64,000 nt of DNA, taken from NCBI RefSeq assembly GCF_900184265.1, contig NZ_FXXA01000002.1, forward strand, positions 636,733-700,732, read 5' to 3'. Origin of the DNA: Eggerthella timonensis (GTDB lineage: Bacteria; Actinomycetota; Coriobacteriia; Coriobacteriales; Eggerthellaceae). A program made the translations under genes and the position numbers. The notes under the pieces were generated by a model. That model was not told the origin of the DNA, made no database searches, and worked only from the letters and a program-made list of their open reading frames with translations. Position 1 is the first letter of the stretch. Each line of letters begins with the position of its first letter. Shown here piece by piece: positions 50,561 to 59,296 of this stretch.

Positions 50561-53476
50561 ATGTCACTAAAGATGAGCCGCCGAGGCTTCGTGAAGGCTT
50601 CGGCCGTCGCGACCGCTTCGACGCTGCTGCTCGGCGCGTCGGCCACCACCGCCGCAGCCGACGAGGCAGCGGGCGCAACCACCTCGTCCGACGACGTGAA
50701 GATCATCCCGAGCGCGTGCCGCCAGTGCTACGGCCGCTGCGCGTTGTTCGGGCACGTCAAGGACGGACGCCTCGTGAAGATCGAGGGCAACCCCGACCTC
50801 TTCAGCGAGGGCACGCTGTGCGGACGCTGCTTCGCCATCCCGCAGGAGCTGTACAACCCGCTGCGCGTGCGCTACCCGCAGAAGCGCGTGGGCGAGAAGG
50901 GCTCCGGCCAGTGGAAGCGCATCACGTGGGAAGAGGCCTATCAGGAAGCGGCCGACCGCTTCACGAAGATCGGCGAGGAGCACGGCTGGCACACCATCGC
51001 GCACCAGTACGGAACGGGCCGCGACATGCTGCAGTTCCAAGCCATCAACAAGCTGTGGCTCGAGCTGGGCTCCACGGCCACGTTCGGCGTGGGCAACCTG
51101 TGCTGGGTGGGTTCGTACTTCTCCAGCCAGCGCCTGTACGGCGACGAGACGCAGTACACCGGCTGGGACGGCAACAACACGGATTGCATCCTCATCTGGT
51201 GCCGCCAGGAGCGCAGCCGCGGCTACTACGACTGGCTCACCGTCAAGCGCGCGCAGGAGCGCGGCGCGAAGGTCATCTGCGTCGACCCGCGTTTCACCTG
51301 CACCGCTTCCAAGGCCGACATCTGGCTGCCCATCCGCCCCGGCTCCGACATGGCGCTGGTTCTGGCGTTCATCAACGAGATCATCAAGTCGGACAAGTGC
51401 GCCACCGAGTTCGCGCGCATGTACACCAACGCCCCGTTCTTCATCGACGAGAAGGATGCCGACGGCAACGGCACGGGCTACCAGCTGCGCGAGTCGTACC
51501 TCAAGGAGGACGGCAACGAGGAGCTGTACGCCGCGTGGGACGAGAACAGCGACCAGCTGATCTTCTGGTCCGGCGACTGGCAGAACGCGAAGGGCGTGGG
51601 CGGTCCGAAGGCGTTCCAGTGGCTCGACGCCGAAGGGAACATCGTGGCCGATGCGAAGCCCGCGCTGTCCGGCAGCCATGAGATCAACGGCAAGACCTAC
51701 CGCACGAGCTGGGACATCCTCGTCGAGCACGTCACGCCGTGGACCGTCGAGCGCGCCGCCGAGTTCTGCGAGCTTCCCGAGGACAAGATCAAGGAAGCCA
51801 TCCAGGCCTACATCGACGCTAGCCCGCACGCGTGCTTCACGCGCGGCCAGAAGGTGGAGTTCTCCATCAACACGTCCGGCATCTCCCAGGCGTTCACCAT
51901 CATGATGGCCCTTGCTGGCAACTTCGACTCGAAGGGCGGCCAGAACATCGGCCGCGAGCCCGCCACCGGCTACGACTCCTTCATGTTCGACGTCGTGCCG
52001 AACAAGGAAGGTCGCATGGGCCAGCGCCGCAAGGAAACGGCCATGAACATCAAGCAGCTGTCCGTGTGCCAGAACACCGGCTACCAGGACATCCTCGTTG
52101 CCGACGATGCCACCGGCGAGCTCAAGCAGACGAAGCAGAACTCCGGCGGCCAGGTCATCTACGGCCAGCAGGGCGGCTTCGGCGCGGCCACGACGAAGGC
52201 CATGGCGAAGGGCGACCCGTTCCAGATCTACGGTTACTGGCAGCAGACGTCCGAGCCCATCCTCTCCATCGAGGGCGGCCACGAAATCGTGGAAGGCTTC
52301 AAGAACCTCGACTTCTTCGTGAACGTCGACCTGTACATGACGCCGTCGGGCGAGCTGGCCGACATCATCCTGCCGGCAGCGCATCCCAACGAGGTCGACC
52401 GCGTGGAGTGGGCTCACTCCGGCCACGGCTATCCGACCAGCCACACGTACCTCATCCGCCAGCCGTTCCACGAGCCGCTTGGCGAGTGCCGCGACGACAT
52501 GGACATCTGCTTCGAATTCGCGAAGTACATGGACGTGGACATGTACTGGAAGGACAAGTACGAGTTCTTCGATTACATGGTGAAGGGCCCCGAGACGCTT
52601 CCTCCGCAGCTGAGCTGCGCGAACTTCGAAGAGTTCCGCGAGCGCGTCAGCGTGACCGGCGTGGAGATGGCAACCGTGAAGAACGCGCCGAAGTACGAGA
52701 CGGGCTTCATGCGCAAGACGAGCGACTTCCGCCCCGGCTTCAACACCATGTACCGCGGCAACAAGATGGGGTCGGTCTACCGCTTCCCCGGCGCGAAGAA
52801 GCCCGACGGCACGGTGATCCCGCCGCATCCGCAGTCCGACAACGGCAAGATGGAGATGTGGTCCGAGGACCTGCTGCTGTACGGAAACGGCGCCCTGCCC
52901 ATGTACATCGAGCCTCCCATCACGAAGCTGTCGCGCCCCGACCTGTTGGACGAGTACCCGTACACGCTCATCACGGGCGGCCGCAGCCACGCGTTCTTCC
53001 ACACCGAGTACCGCAACAGCCCGTGGATGCGCGAGGTGCACATGTTCCCGACCGTCGACATCAACCCTGCCACCGCTGCCGAGCACGGCATCGAGCAGGA
53101 CGACTGGGTGTACATCGAGACGTACGTGGACAAGATCAAGCAGCGTGCGAATCTCACCGAGGCCATCAAGCCGGGCATGATCCACGTCGAGCACGACTGG
53201 TGGTTCCCCGAGCGCGAGGCCACCGACGACCTGCACGGCGCGTTCGACTCGAACTGCAACGTGCTGTTCGAGAACAACGGCCCCTACGACCCCGCCGTGG
53301 GCACCGACAACTTCGGCGGCCTGTGCAAGATCTACAAGGCCGACGACGGCGCGCCGAAGAACATCTGCATGAATTCGGAAGACCTCAAGATATTCCTGCC
53401 GCTGACCGCCGACCAGCTGGCCGCCGATGACCAGCAGAACGGCGTCACGCAGGTGACGAAGGGGGGTGCGAAGTAA
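50561..53476 (+). CDS. Molybdopterin-dependent oxidoreductase, catalytic subunit 1 (DMSO reductase family)
   Basis: A 971-residue exported enzyme. The Tat signal is MSRRGFVKASA. A [4Fe-4S] site follows: CRQCYGRC and a fourth Cys in GTLCGR about 27 residues later. Molybdopterin-binding regions follow, and GNLCWVG near residue 183 holds a Cys that is a candidate Mo ligand, to be confirmed by structure. The C-terminal dinucleotide-binding domain has GGRSHAFFHTEYRNSPWMRE and EHDWWFPEREA. This WWFPE segment recalls the acetylene hydratase, transhydroxylase and catechol dehydroxylase branch more than classical DmsA. The reaction is unknown. The FeS and anchor genes follow at 1-2 base gaps. The ATG at 50561 follows AGGAGGAGAG. 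Confidence 0.9.
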   Translation: MSLKMSRRGFVKASAVATASTLLLGASATTAAADEAAGATTSSDDVKIIPSACRQCYGRCALFGHVKDGRLVKIEGNPDLFSEGTLCGRCFAIPQELYNPLRVRYPQKRVGEKGSGQWKRITWEEAYQEAADRFTKIGEEHGWHTIAHQYGTGRDMLQFQAINKLWLELGSTATFGVGNLCWVGSYFSSQRLYGDETQYTGWDGNNTDCILIWCRQERSRGYYDWLTVKRAQERGAKVICVDPRFTCTASKADIWLPIRPGSDMALVLAFINEIIKSDKCATEFARMYTNAPFFIDEKDADGNGTGYQLRESYLKEDGNEELYAAWDENSDQLIFWSGDWQNAKGVGGPKAFQWLDAEGNIVADAKPALSGSHEINGKTYRTSWDILVEHVTPWTVERAAEFCELPEDKIKEAIQAYIDASPHACFTRGQKVEFSINTSGISQAFTIMMALAGNFDSKGGQNIGREPATGYDSFMFDVVPNKEGRMGQRRKETAMNIKQLSVCQNTGYQDILVADDATGELKQTKQNSGGQVIYGQQGGFGAATTKAMAKGDPFQIYGYWQQTSEPILSIEGGHEIVEGFKNLDFFVNVDLYMTPSGELADIILPAAHPNEVDRVEWAHSGHGYPTSHTYLIRQPFHEPLGECRDDMDICFEFAKYMDVDMYWKDKYEFFDYMVKGPETLPPQLSCANFEEFRERVSVTGVEMATVKNAPKYETGFMRKTSDFRPGFNTMYRGNKMGSVYRFPGAKKPDGTVIPPHPQSDNGKMEMWSEDLLLYGNGALPMYIEPPITKLSRPDLLDEYPYTLITGGRSHAFFHTEYRNSPWMREVHMFPTVDINPATAAEHGIEQDDWVYIETYVDKIKQRANLTEAIKPGMIHVEHDWWFPEREATDDLHGAFDSNCNVLFENNGPYDPAVGTDNFGGLCKIYKADDGAPKNICMNSEDLKIFLPLTADQLAADDQQNGVTQVTKGGAK

Positions 53477-53477
53477 C

Positions 53478-54050
53478 ATGACTCGCAACATTATTGATAT
53501 CGACCTCGATAGCTGCATCGGCTGCCACTCCTGCGCCGTCGTGTGCAAGCAGGAGAACAACGTGGGGCTGGGCACGTTCTACAACAAGGTGCTGACGGTG
53601 GGCCCGTCGGGAACCTATCCCGACCTCGAGATGTACTACCTGCCCGTCGCGTGCCAGCATTGCGACGACCCGCAATGCGTCAGCGTGTGCCCCACCGGAG
53701 CCAGCTACAAGCGCGAGGACGGCGTGGTGCTGGTGGACCACAGCAAGTGCATCGGCTGCCAGTACTGCGTCATGGCCTGCCCGTACGGCGTACGCACCTA
53801 CGATACGAGCAAGGACAAGGGCGTCATCGAGAAGTGCACGATGTGCGCGCACCTCATCGACAAGGGCGAGAAGCCGGCGTGCGTGAAGCACTGCCCTGGC
53901 CAGGCTCGCAAGTTCGGCGATTTGGACGATCCCGAGTCCGACGTGTCGAAGCTGCGCGCGTCCAAGAAGACGTACAAGCTGAAGGACGTGGGGAACCATC
54001 CGGGCGTGGACTACGCCATGGACAAGTGCGCCTGGAAGGGAGATGAGTAA
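53478..54050 (+). CDS. DmsB-like 4Fe-4S electron-transfer subunit 1
   Basis: A 190-residue iron-sulfur protein with four ferredoxin-type clusters: CIGCHSCAVVCKQEN, CQHCDDPQCVSVCPTGASYK, CIGCQYCVMACPYGVR and CTMCAHLIDKGEKPACVKHC. It would pass electrons between the membrane anchor and the Mo subunit. It has no export signal and would travel with its Tat-signalled partner. Its ATG is one base after the catalytic-subunit stop. Confidence 0.93.
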   Translation: MTRNIIDIDLDSCIGCHSCAVVCKQENNVGLGTFYNKVLTVGPSGTYPDLEMYYLPVACQHCDDPQCVSVCPTGASYKREDGVVLVDHSKCIGCQYCVMACPYGVRTYDTSKDKGVIEKCTMCAHLIDKGEKPACVKHCPGQARKFGDLDDPESDVSKLRASKKTYKLKDVGNHPGVDYAMDKCAWKGDE

Positions 54051-54052
54051 CC

Positions 54053-54931
54053 ATGGAAATCCAGTGGCCACTTCTGATTTTCAGCGTGCTGTTGGGCGTC
54101 ACGTCGGGTTCGTTCGTGTTCCTGGCCGTGGGCGAGCTGAAGGGCAAGTTCAAGGACGTGCGGTTCTTGGGCGCTCTGATCGCTCTCATCTGCCTGGCCG
54201 TGGGCGGCTGCGTGTCGGTGCTGCACATGGGACATCCTGAGCGCGCGACGCATCTGCTGGGCAACCTGGGATCCGGGCTGTCGAAGGAGCTGTTCATCGT
54301 CGCCATCATGGGCATCGTCTCCTTGGCGTACCTGATCCTCGCCAAGAAGGACTACCCGGTGGCGTCGAAGGTGTTCGGCATCCTGGGCGGCGTCATCGGC
54401 CTCGTGCTGCCGTTCGTGGCGGGCGCGTCGTACCTGATCGCCGCTCGCCCGGCGTGGGACAGCGTTGCGCTGCCGCTCATGTTCCTGGGCGCCGGCCTGG
54501 CGTTGGGCATGACGCTGATGGCGGGCCTCGTGCTGCTGCGCGGCAAGGCCTCCGAAGAAGGCGGCTTCGCGCTGAAGCTGGCCTTGGCGGGCGTCATCAT
54601 CATGGCCGTGACGACGATCGCCTACGTGGTGTGGATCGCCATCGCGCCGTACCAGGCGCCCACCCGCTCCGTCGATCGTCTGATTTCGGGCGACCTCGCG
54701 TCGATGTTCTGGCCCGGCGTCGTGATCATCGGCATCGTGGTGCCGGTTGCGCTGACCGTGCTGGCTTGCGTGCGCTCGACGAAGGGCGACGGCGGTTCCG
54801 GCGTGGCCGATCCGAAGATGCTCGCCTACATGATGTTCGGCGCCTGTGCCTGCACCGCCATCGGCGCCGTGGTGATCCGCATCATCATGTACGCCGTGGG
54901 CACGAGCGTGGAGCAGTTCATCTACCACTGA
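54053..54931 (+). CDS. DmsC-like membrane anchor subunit 1
   Basis: A 292-residue protein with eight predicted helices, beginning IQWPLLIFSVLLGVTSGSFV. It matches the DmsC anchor family, with CVSVLHMGHPERATHLLGNL carrying His and Glu residues typical of the quinol-facing loop. It would oxidise menaquinol and hold the Mo-FeS subunits on the outer face of the membrane. It starts 2 bases after the FeS subunit stop. Long inverted repeats follow its stop. Confidence 0.9.
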   Translation: MEIQWPLLIFSVLLGVTSGSFVFLAVGELKGKFKDVRFLGALIALICLAVGGCVSVLHMGHPERATHLLGNLGSGLSKELFIVAIMGIVSLAYLILAKKDYPVASKVFGILGGVIGLVLPFVAGASYLIAARPAWDSVALPLMFLGAGLALGMTLMAGLVLLRGKASEEGGFALKLALAGVIIMAVTTIAYVVWIAIAPYQAPTRSVDRLISGDLASMFWPGVVIIGIVVPVALTVLACVRSTKGDGGSGVADPKMLAYMMFGACACTAIGAVVIRIIMYAVGTSVEQFIYH

Positions 54932-54941
54932 TCGCGACTGC

Positions 54942-55052
54942 GGGAGTGAGACAAAGGGACGGGGTAATTGTCTCACTCCGCCGCGCGAGCGGAGGAATGC
55001 ACGTACTTTGAGTGGGAGTGAGACAATTACCCCGTCCCTTTGTCTCACTCCC
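54942..55052. repeat. REP/BIME-like inverted repeat after molybdoenzyme operon 1
   Basis: Arms 54942-54979 and 55014-55052 are exact reverse complements over 38 bases, beginning GGGAGTGAGACAAAGGGACG. Each arm also has its own shorter dyad (GGAGTGAGACA with TGTCTCACTCC). A closely related pair follows operon 2 at 63892-63991. The hairpin could stabilise the upstream mRNA end or terminate. Confidence 0.85.
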
Positions 55053-55145
55053 TCGACCTTCCCCCGTGCCTGAACGCAGCAACCCCCTCCCGGCTGCGTT
55101 CAGGTACGGGGGACGGCCGAACCTTCAGGACCAAGGAGAGCAATC

Positions 55146-55823
55146 ATGACCGATACCATGCCTGCCGAGCTTGCCGAGAACCTCATCGAATTCTGCGAGA
55201 ACCGCGGCCGCGTGTACGCGCTGCTGTCGCGCTGCTACGAGACCGAGGTCGACGCGGCCTTCGCCGAGGAGCTGGCGGGGGAGGCCTCGCTCGACTCCGA
55301 CGACGCCTCGCTGGCGGACGGGTTCGCGGCGCTGCGCGCCGACCTTGCCGATTGCGATGAGGACGGGCTCGAGCGGCTCGCGGTCGTGTTCGACCGCGCG
55401 TTCTTCGGGATGGGCCCGCGCACGGCGCAGAAGGCCTTCCCGTACGAGTCGGTGTACACGAGCGAGGGCGGCCTCATGATGCAGGACGCCTACGCCGAGG
55501 TGCTGCACGTCTACCGCGCGGCCGGGTTCGCCAAGGACCCCGGCTTCAAGGAGCCGGAGGACCACCTGGCCGTGGAGCTGGCCTTCATGGCGCTGCTGTG
55601 CGGGCGCGCGGTCGAGGCCCTGCGCGCCGGCGACGAGGACGGGGCCGAGCGCCAGCTGCGCGCCCAGCTCTCGTTCGCGCGGGAGCACCTGCTGAACTGG
55701 ATCGACCGCTTCTGCGCCGATGTGCGCAAGGCGGCCGAGGACGGCTTCTACTTCGACTTGGCGACGTTTACCGAGGCATACCTGCGCGCCGACGAGGCCG
55801 CTCTCGCCGAGGTAGTGGAGTAG
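55146..55823 (+). CDS. TorD/DmsD-type molybdoenzyme chaperone
   Basis: A 225-residue helical protein. The family pattern is visible in RGRVYALLSRCYETEVDAAF, YESVYTSEGGLMMQDAYAEV and FKEPEDHLAVELAFMALLCG, the last containing the conserved EPxDH signature of TorD-type chaperones. It binds the Tat signal and apo-enzyme before cofactor insertion. It lies between two molybdoenzyme operons and may serve both; only one such gene is in view. Start follows AAGGAGAGCAATC. Confidence 0.9.
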   Translation: MTDTMPAELAENLIEFCENRGRVYALLSRCYETEVDAAFAEELAGEASLDSDDASLADGFAALRADLADCDEDGLERLAVVFDRAFFGMGPRTAQKAFPYESVYTSEGGLMMQDAYAEVLHVYRAAGFAKDPGFKEPEDHLAVELAFMALLCGRAVEALRAGDEDGAERQLRAQLSFAREHLLNWIDRFCADVRKAAEDGFYFDLATFTEAYLRADEAALAEVVE

Positions 55824-55843
55824 CCTCCTGCATTCGCGGCAGA

Positions 55844-55960
55844 AAATGACGGTTTGGGCGCTATTGAAGACGAGATGGAAATCGTGACCAGGCATTATGC
55901 AGATGCTCGGACTCGTTTTCGCCGATAGCAGGCAGGATTCTGCGCCCAAACCGTACATTT
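55844..55960. mobile_element. Short inverted-repeat element, 117 bp
   Basis: AAATG-ACGGTTTGGGCGC at 55844-55861 and the inverse of AAATGTACGGTTTGGGCGC at 55942-55960 match except for one inserted base. The interior has no gene. Size and structure suggest a decayed non-autonomous element or a large hairpin past the torD gene. Confidence 0.45.
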
Positions 55961-55996
55961 GTGCCGAATTAGGCCGATCAGACCGATGGTCGAGCG

Positions 55997-56012
55997 TGTT
56001 TCACGTGAAACA
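55997..56012. other. parS site, copy 8
   Basis: Exact TGTTTCACGTGAAACA, 30 bases before the start of the NapG-like gene, so it would lie in that gene's promoter or leader. Confidence 0.85.
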
Positions 56013-56041
56013 TCGAAGATAGAAGGCAAGTACGTGAGGGG

Positions 56042-56791
56042 ATGATGAGAGTGGAGGAGATTTCCCGGCGCGGATTCCTCGCAGCGGGGGTCGTGGGTGC
56101 GGCGATGGTGGGGGCCGGCGGGTTCGGCGCGGTGTCGCGCCAGGCCGACGCCGCGTTCGTGCGGCCGCCCGGCGCAGATTCGGGCGCCGAGGTGGTGGCC
56201 GCGTGCAACCGCTGCCAGAAGTGCCTGCAGGCGTGCCCCTACGGCATCGTGACGCCAGTGCCCCTGGCCGAGAGCCTTGTGGCCTACGGCACGCCGACGC
56301 TGTCGTTCCGCAACGGATGCTGCGACTTCTGCATGCAGTGCGTCGATGCATGTCCTACGGGAGCGCTGTCCTACGGCGGGCCGCGCGAGCGCGACCTCGG
56401 CGTGGCCGTGGTAGTGAAGGACGCGTGCGTGGCCTGGGACTGGGCGGGCTGCACCGTGTGCAAGGACGAGTGCCCGGTCGAGGGGGCCATCACGCTCGAC
56501 GAGCAGGATCGCCCGGTCGTGCACCCGGACTACTGCGACGGGTGCGGCAAGTGCGAGCAGGTGTGCCCCTCGGCATCGCTGCGCGCGTACAACGCGGCGG
56601 CCTCCGACCGCGGCATCGTGGTGGTTTCGCGCGCGAGCGAGGCCGCGCAGACGGCCGGAGCGGTTCTCAGCGCCGAGCTGGCGTCGAAGCGCACGGTTGC
56701 GGTGCCGCGGGGGAGCGAAGTCGCCCCGCATACGAAGGGCGTGCACCCCGACGGGCCGGGCAAGACGCGAGAGGCGGGAGGAGCCGCATGA
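56042..56791 (+). CDS. NapG-like exported 4Fe-4S ferredoxin protein
   Basis: A 249-residue protein with a Tat signal (SRRGFLAAGVVGAAMVGAGG). It has four cluster motifs: CNRCQKCLQACPYG, CCDFCMQCVDACPTG, CTVCKDECPVEG and CDGCGKCEQVCPSA. The architecture is that of NapG/MauM-type proteins, which take electrons from a NapH quinol dehydrogenase on the outer face of the membrane. A napH-like gene overlaps its end as ATGA. No napA is present, so the pair probably serves one or both neighbouring molybdoenzymes or an unlinked reductase. The exact start among adjacent ATGs at 56042 and 56045 is uncertain. Confidence 0.88.
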   Translation: MMRVEEISRRGFLAAGVVGAAMVGAGGFGAVSRQADAAFVRPPGADSGAEVVAACNRCQKCLQACPYGIVTPVPLAESLVAYGTPTLSFRNGCCDFCMQCVDACPTGALSYGGPRERDLGVAVVVKDACVAWDWAGCTVCKDECPVEGAITLDEQDRPVVHPDYCDGCGKCEQVCPSASLRAYNAAASDRGIVVVSRASEAAQTAGAVLSAELASKRTVAVPRGSEVAPHTKGVHPDGPGKTREAGGAA

Positions 56792-57690
56792 AGACGCATA
56801 TGAAGATGGCCCGCATCGCCGTGGCGGCGGGCGTGCTCGTCCTGGCCGTTGCGGCGGCGCACCTCGGCGGCAACGCCGCAATCGGCACGCTCTGCGCGCT
56901 GTGCCCCGTCGGGTTCGCCCAGATAGCGGCCGCCTCCGGTTCGATCCCCTGGGCGCTGCTGCCAGGCGTGCTCGCCGTGCTCGCGATCGTGTTCCTCGTC
57001 GGCCGGGCGTTCTGCTCGTGGCTGTGCCCCTCGCAGCTGCTCAAGAACGTCTTCGGCGGCCGCGAGCCCCGCGGCGTCCTCGGCCGCAGCGGGAAGGCGC
57101 CCCTAGGCGACCGGGCCGCGGGCTGCGCGTCGTGCGCCTCGGCCTCGGGCGCGGGCCTCAAGGCCCAGGGCGCCGTCCTGGCGGTCCTGCTCGTCGTGTC
57201 CTTCGCCGTCGGCTTCCCCGTGTTCTGCCTGCTGTGCCCCATCGGGCTTGTGTTCGGCACGCTGTGGGCCCTCAACCGCGTGTTCGTGCTCCTGCAGCCG
57301 GGCTGGGAGCTCGTGATCTTCCCGCTCATGCTGCTGGCCGAGCTCTTCCTGTTCAAGCGCTGGTGCTCGTCGGTCTGCCCGCTCGGCTTCTTCTTCGGGC
57401 TCGTGGGCAAGGCGCGCCCGAACCTCGGCTTCGGCGCCCGCCCGCAGGCCGACTGCGCGACCTGCATCTCGAAGGAGGGCTGCCACACCTGCTCCACCGT
57501 CTGCCCCGAGGACGTGGACGTGGCGAACCCCGGCGCCGCGACGCTGGAGTCCTGCACCTTCTGCCTCGACTGCGTGGGCAACTGCCCCACGAAGTCCATC
57601 AAGATCAGGATAGGCGACCCGAAGGAGGCGCCTAGCGAGCCGGTTGCCGATCTTCTCGATACGGAGGAGACCGAGCCGACGCATCGGTAG
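56788..57690 (+). CDS. NapH-like membrane 4Fe-4S quinol dehydrogenase
   Basis: A 300-residue protein with four to five helices and characteristic membrane-edge cysteine motifs (CALCPVG, CSWLCPSQLLKN, CLLCPIG, CSSVCPLGFFFG). Two C-terminal [4Fe-4S] motifs follow: CHTCSTVCPEDVDV and CTFCLDCVGNCPTKSIKI. This is the NapH layout, which oxidises menaquinol and passes electrons to NapG. The start overlaps the napG-like stop (ATGA) and follows GGGAGGAGCCGC. Confidence 0.9.
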   Translation: MKTHMKMARIAVAAGVLVLAVAAAHLGGNAAIGTLCALCPVGFAQIAAASGSIPWALLPGVLAVLAIVFLVGRAFCSWLCPSQLLKNVFGGREPRGVLGRSGKAPLGDRAAGCASCASASGAGLKAQGAVLAVLLVVSFAVGFPVFCLLCPIGLVFGTLWALNRVFVLLQPGWELVIFPLMLLAELFLFKRWCSSVCPLGFFFGLVGKARPNLGFGARPQADCATCISKEGCHTCSTVCPEDVDVANPGAATLESCTFCLDCVGNCPTKSIKIRIGDPKEAPSEPVADLLDTEETEPTHR

Positions 57691-57723
57691 ACCCAACGCG
57701 CTTTCGCATACTTACCGGCTGAT

Positions 57724-57760
57724 GATTGCCCGAATACCACCTTAGGGGGTATGGGCAATC
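57724..57760. promoter_or_regulatory. Nested dyad upstream of the second luxR gene (candidate LuxR operator)
   Basis: GATTGCCC (57724-57731) and GGGCAATC (57753-57760) flank an inner dyad, TACCACC-TTA-GGGGGTA (57735-57751). The inner dyad is nearly identical to TACCACC-TTT-GGTGGTA at 59297-59313, ahead of molybdoenzyme operon 2. Matching dyads in front of a regulator and its neighbour operon suggest autoregulation and operon control by the same protein. Confidence 0.65.
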
Positions 57761-57798
57761 ATCGCTCCTCGGATAGAATGGTATCCATGGGGGTAGTC

Positions 57799-59259
57799 AT
57801 GACGAGCGCGGGGGGCGATCGTGTGGGGAGCACCACATCGGGCAAGAAGAAGACGACGGCCATGCAAAAGGGCGAGATGCTGCTCATCGCGGCGTACTGC
57901 CTTTCCTGCTGCGAGATATTCTTCCTCTATCGGAACTTCCGCATACCGTCCGAGTATCTGGAATCGATCACGATCCCTCTGTTTGGCAGCTTCGTAGCGG
58001 TGATTTCCGCCTTAGCGCTGTGCTTGGCGCTGCTCGTGGTGTATAGAGCGTTCGGGAAAAAGATCGATAACGATCATTATCTGGTGGCAGCGTGCGTGTG
58101 CTCCTCGCTTGCCCCGCTGTTGCAGCTGATCGTGGGGCACGCGCTGCGTCAGTCGTGGGCCATCATCCCCTGCATCGCCTTGACGGCAGCGGGTTTCGTC
58201 TGCTTTCTCCCTGAAATGGTTCGTCGCTTGGCATCGGTGGGCGTGTCGTGCTCGGTGCGCTGCAATATCGCCGCGTGCGTGGCGTTGCTGGTCGTTGCGC
58301 CCCTTTCGAGCCTTGTGCCGATGGAAGTGTTCATCCTTGTCATGTGCTTGAACCCCGCGCTGACGCTGTACTGCTTGCGCGCCTCGTCGTCGGCCAGCAC
58401 GAGCGTGACTTCGGTGGAGGTGAAGGAGGGCCAGAAGGTTCCCAAGATCCTGCTGCTCACGATCATCGCCGCATGCGTGATGGAAGGCGTGGTGGCCGCT
58501 GTGGACCACGCCAAGATGGGGGACGACGCGAAGATCGTCGTGTTCTCGCTGGCCTACGTGGTGTCGGCGGCGCTCATGTTCGCCGTGCTCCTGAGGTCTC
58601 GAAGCAACTACAACAACGCGATATTCAGGGTGTGCTTTCCCATCATGGCGGCAGGAGTCTCGCTGTTCGTGTTCGAGGGCGCGCTCGCGCTGAACGTGGG
58701 AACGTTCATCTTCTTGGTCGGGAGGCAGCTGTTCGCTGCGACCATCCTGGCGCTGGTGGTGTACCTCGTGCGTTACCTCGGATCCGACTACTACCTTCTG
58801 AGCGTCAGCTCGGTTGTAGGAGCCATGCTGGGCAGCTGCGTCGGATTGGCTCTGTTCAGCTATTGCGGACAGACGGGTTCCGCGGCCATTCTGCCGCCGA
58901 CGTTCTTGGTCTACCTCCTGCTCGGGGTGCTGCTGGTGGCCATCTACCTGATGAGCGCGAGCAACCTCAAAACGCGCTGGGGCATGGTGGCCATCGACGA
59001 CTCCGAGGAAAGGGTGGGGCTCACCTTCGAGCAAAGCTGCTTGATCCTGGCGGAGAAGTGGGGGCTCACCAAGCGCGAGAGCGAGATCGTGGCGCTCATG
59101 GTGAAAGGCCGCGACAAGCAATCCATCGCCGAAAAGCTGTACATCTCGGACGGCACCGTGAAGGTGCATACGCGCAACATCTACCAGAAGATGGGCATCC
59201 ACTCCAAGCAGGAACTGATCGATCTGGTCGAGAGTACCGAGGACAGCATTAAAGAGTAG
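57799..59259 (+). CDS. Membrane-bound LuxR family transcriptional regulator (molybdoenzyme-linked)
   Basis: A protein of about 486 residues with 10-12 hydrophobic helices, then a LuxR-type HTH: GLTKRESEIVALMVKGRDKQ, SIAEKLYISDGTVKVHTRNI and YQKMGIHSKQEL. Architecture matches the reductase-linked regulator at 40595, but the sensor half is different in sequence. It lies 237 bases upstream of molybdoenzyme operon 2 and reads toward it. The frame is open from 57751, but that ATG sits inside the operator-like dyad. The ATG at 57799 behind GGGGG is preferred, with 57778 and 57787 as alternatives. Confidence 0.88.
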   Translation: MTSAGGDRVGSTTSGKKKTTAMQKGEMLLIAAYCLSCCEIFFLYRNFRIPSEYLESITIPLFGSFVAVISALALCLALLVVYRAFGKKIDNDHYLVAACVCSSLAPLLQLIVGHALRQSWAIIPCIALTAAGFVCFLPEMVRRLASVGVSCSVRCNIAACVALLVVAPLSSLVPMEVFILVMCLNPALTLYCLRASSSASTSVTSVEVKEGQKVPKILLLTIIAACVMEGVVAAVDHAKMGDDAKIVVFSLAYVVSAALMFAVLLRSRSNYNNAIFRVCFPIMAAGVSLFVFEGALALNVGTFIFLVGRQLFAATILALVVYLVRYLGSDYYLLSVSSVVGAMLGSCVGLALFSYCGQTGSAAILPPTFLVYLLLGVLLVAIYLMSASNLKTRWGMVAIDDSEERVGLTFEQSCLILAEKWGLTKRESEIVALMVKGRDKQSIAEKLYISDGTVKVHTRNIYQKMGIHSKQELIDLVESTEDSIKE

Positions 59260-59296
59260 CCGCCCGCACCGTGTGCTTCACCAGGCGATACTCTTC

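Noticed and set aside
50567..53575. A minus-strand open frame of about 1,000 codons opposite molybdoenzyme subunit 1, with similar ones at 59502-61001 and 61077-62492
   Set aside because: They mirror a confidently identified coding sequence. The similarity between these antisense frames only reflects the duplication of the sense genes.
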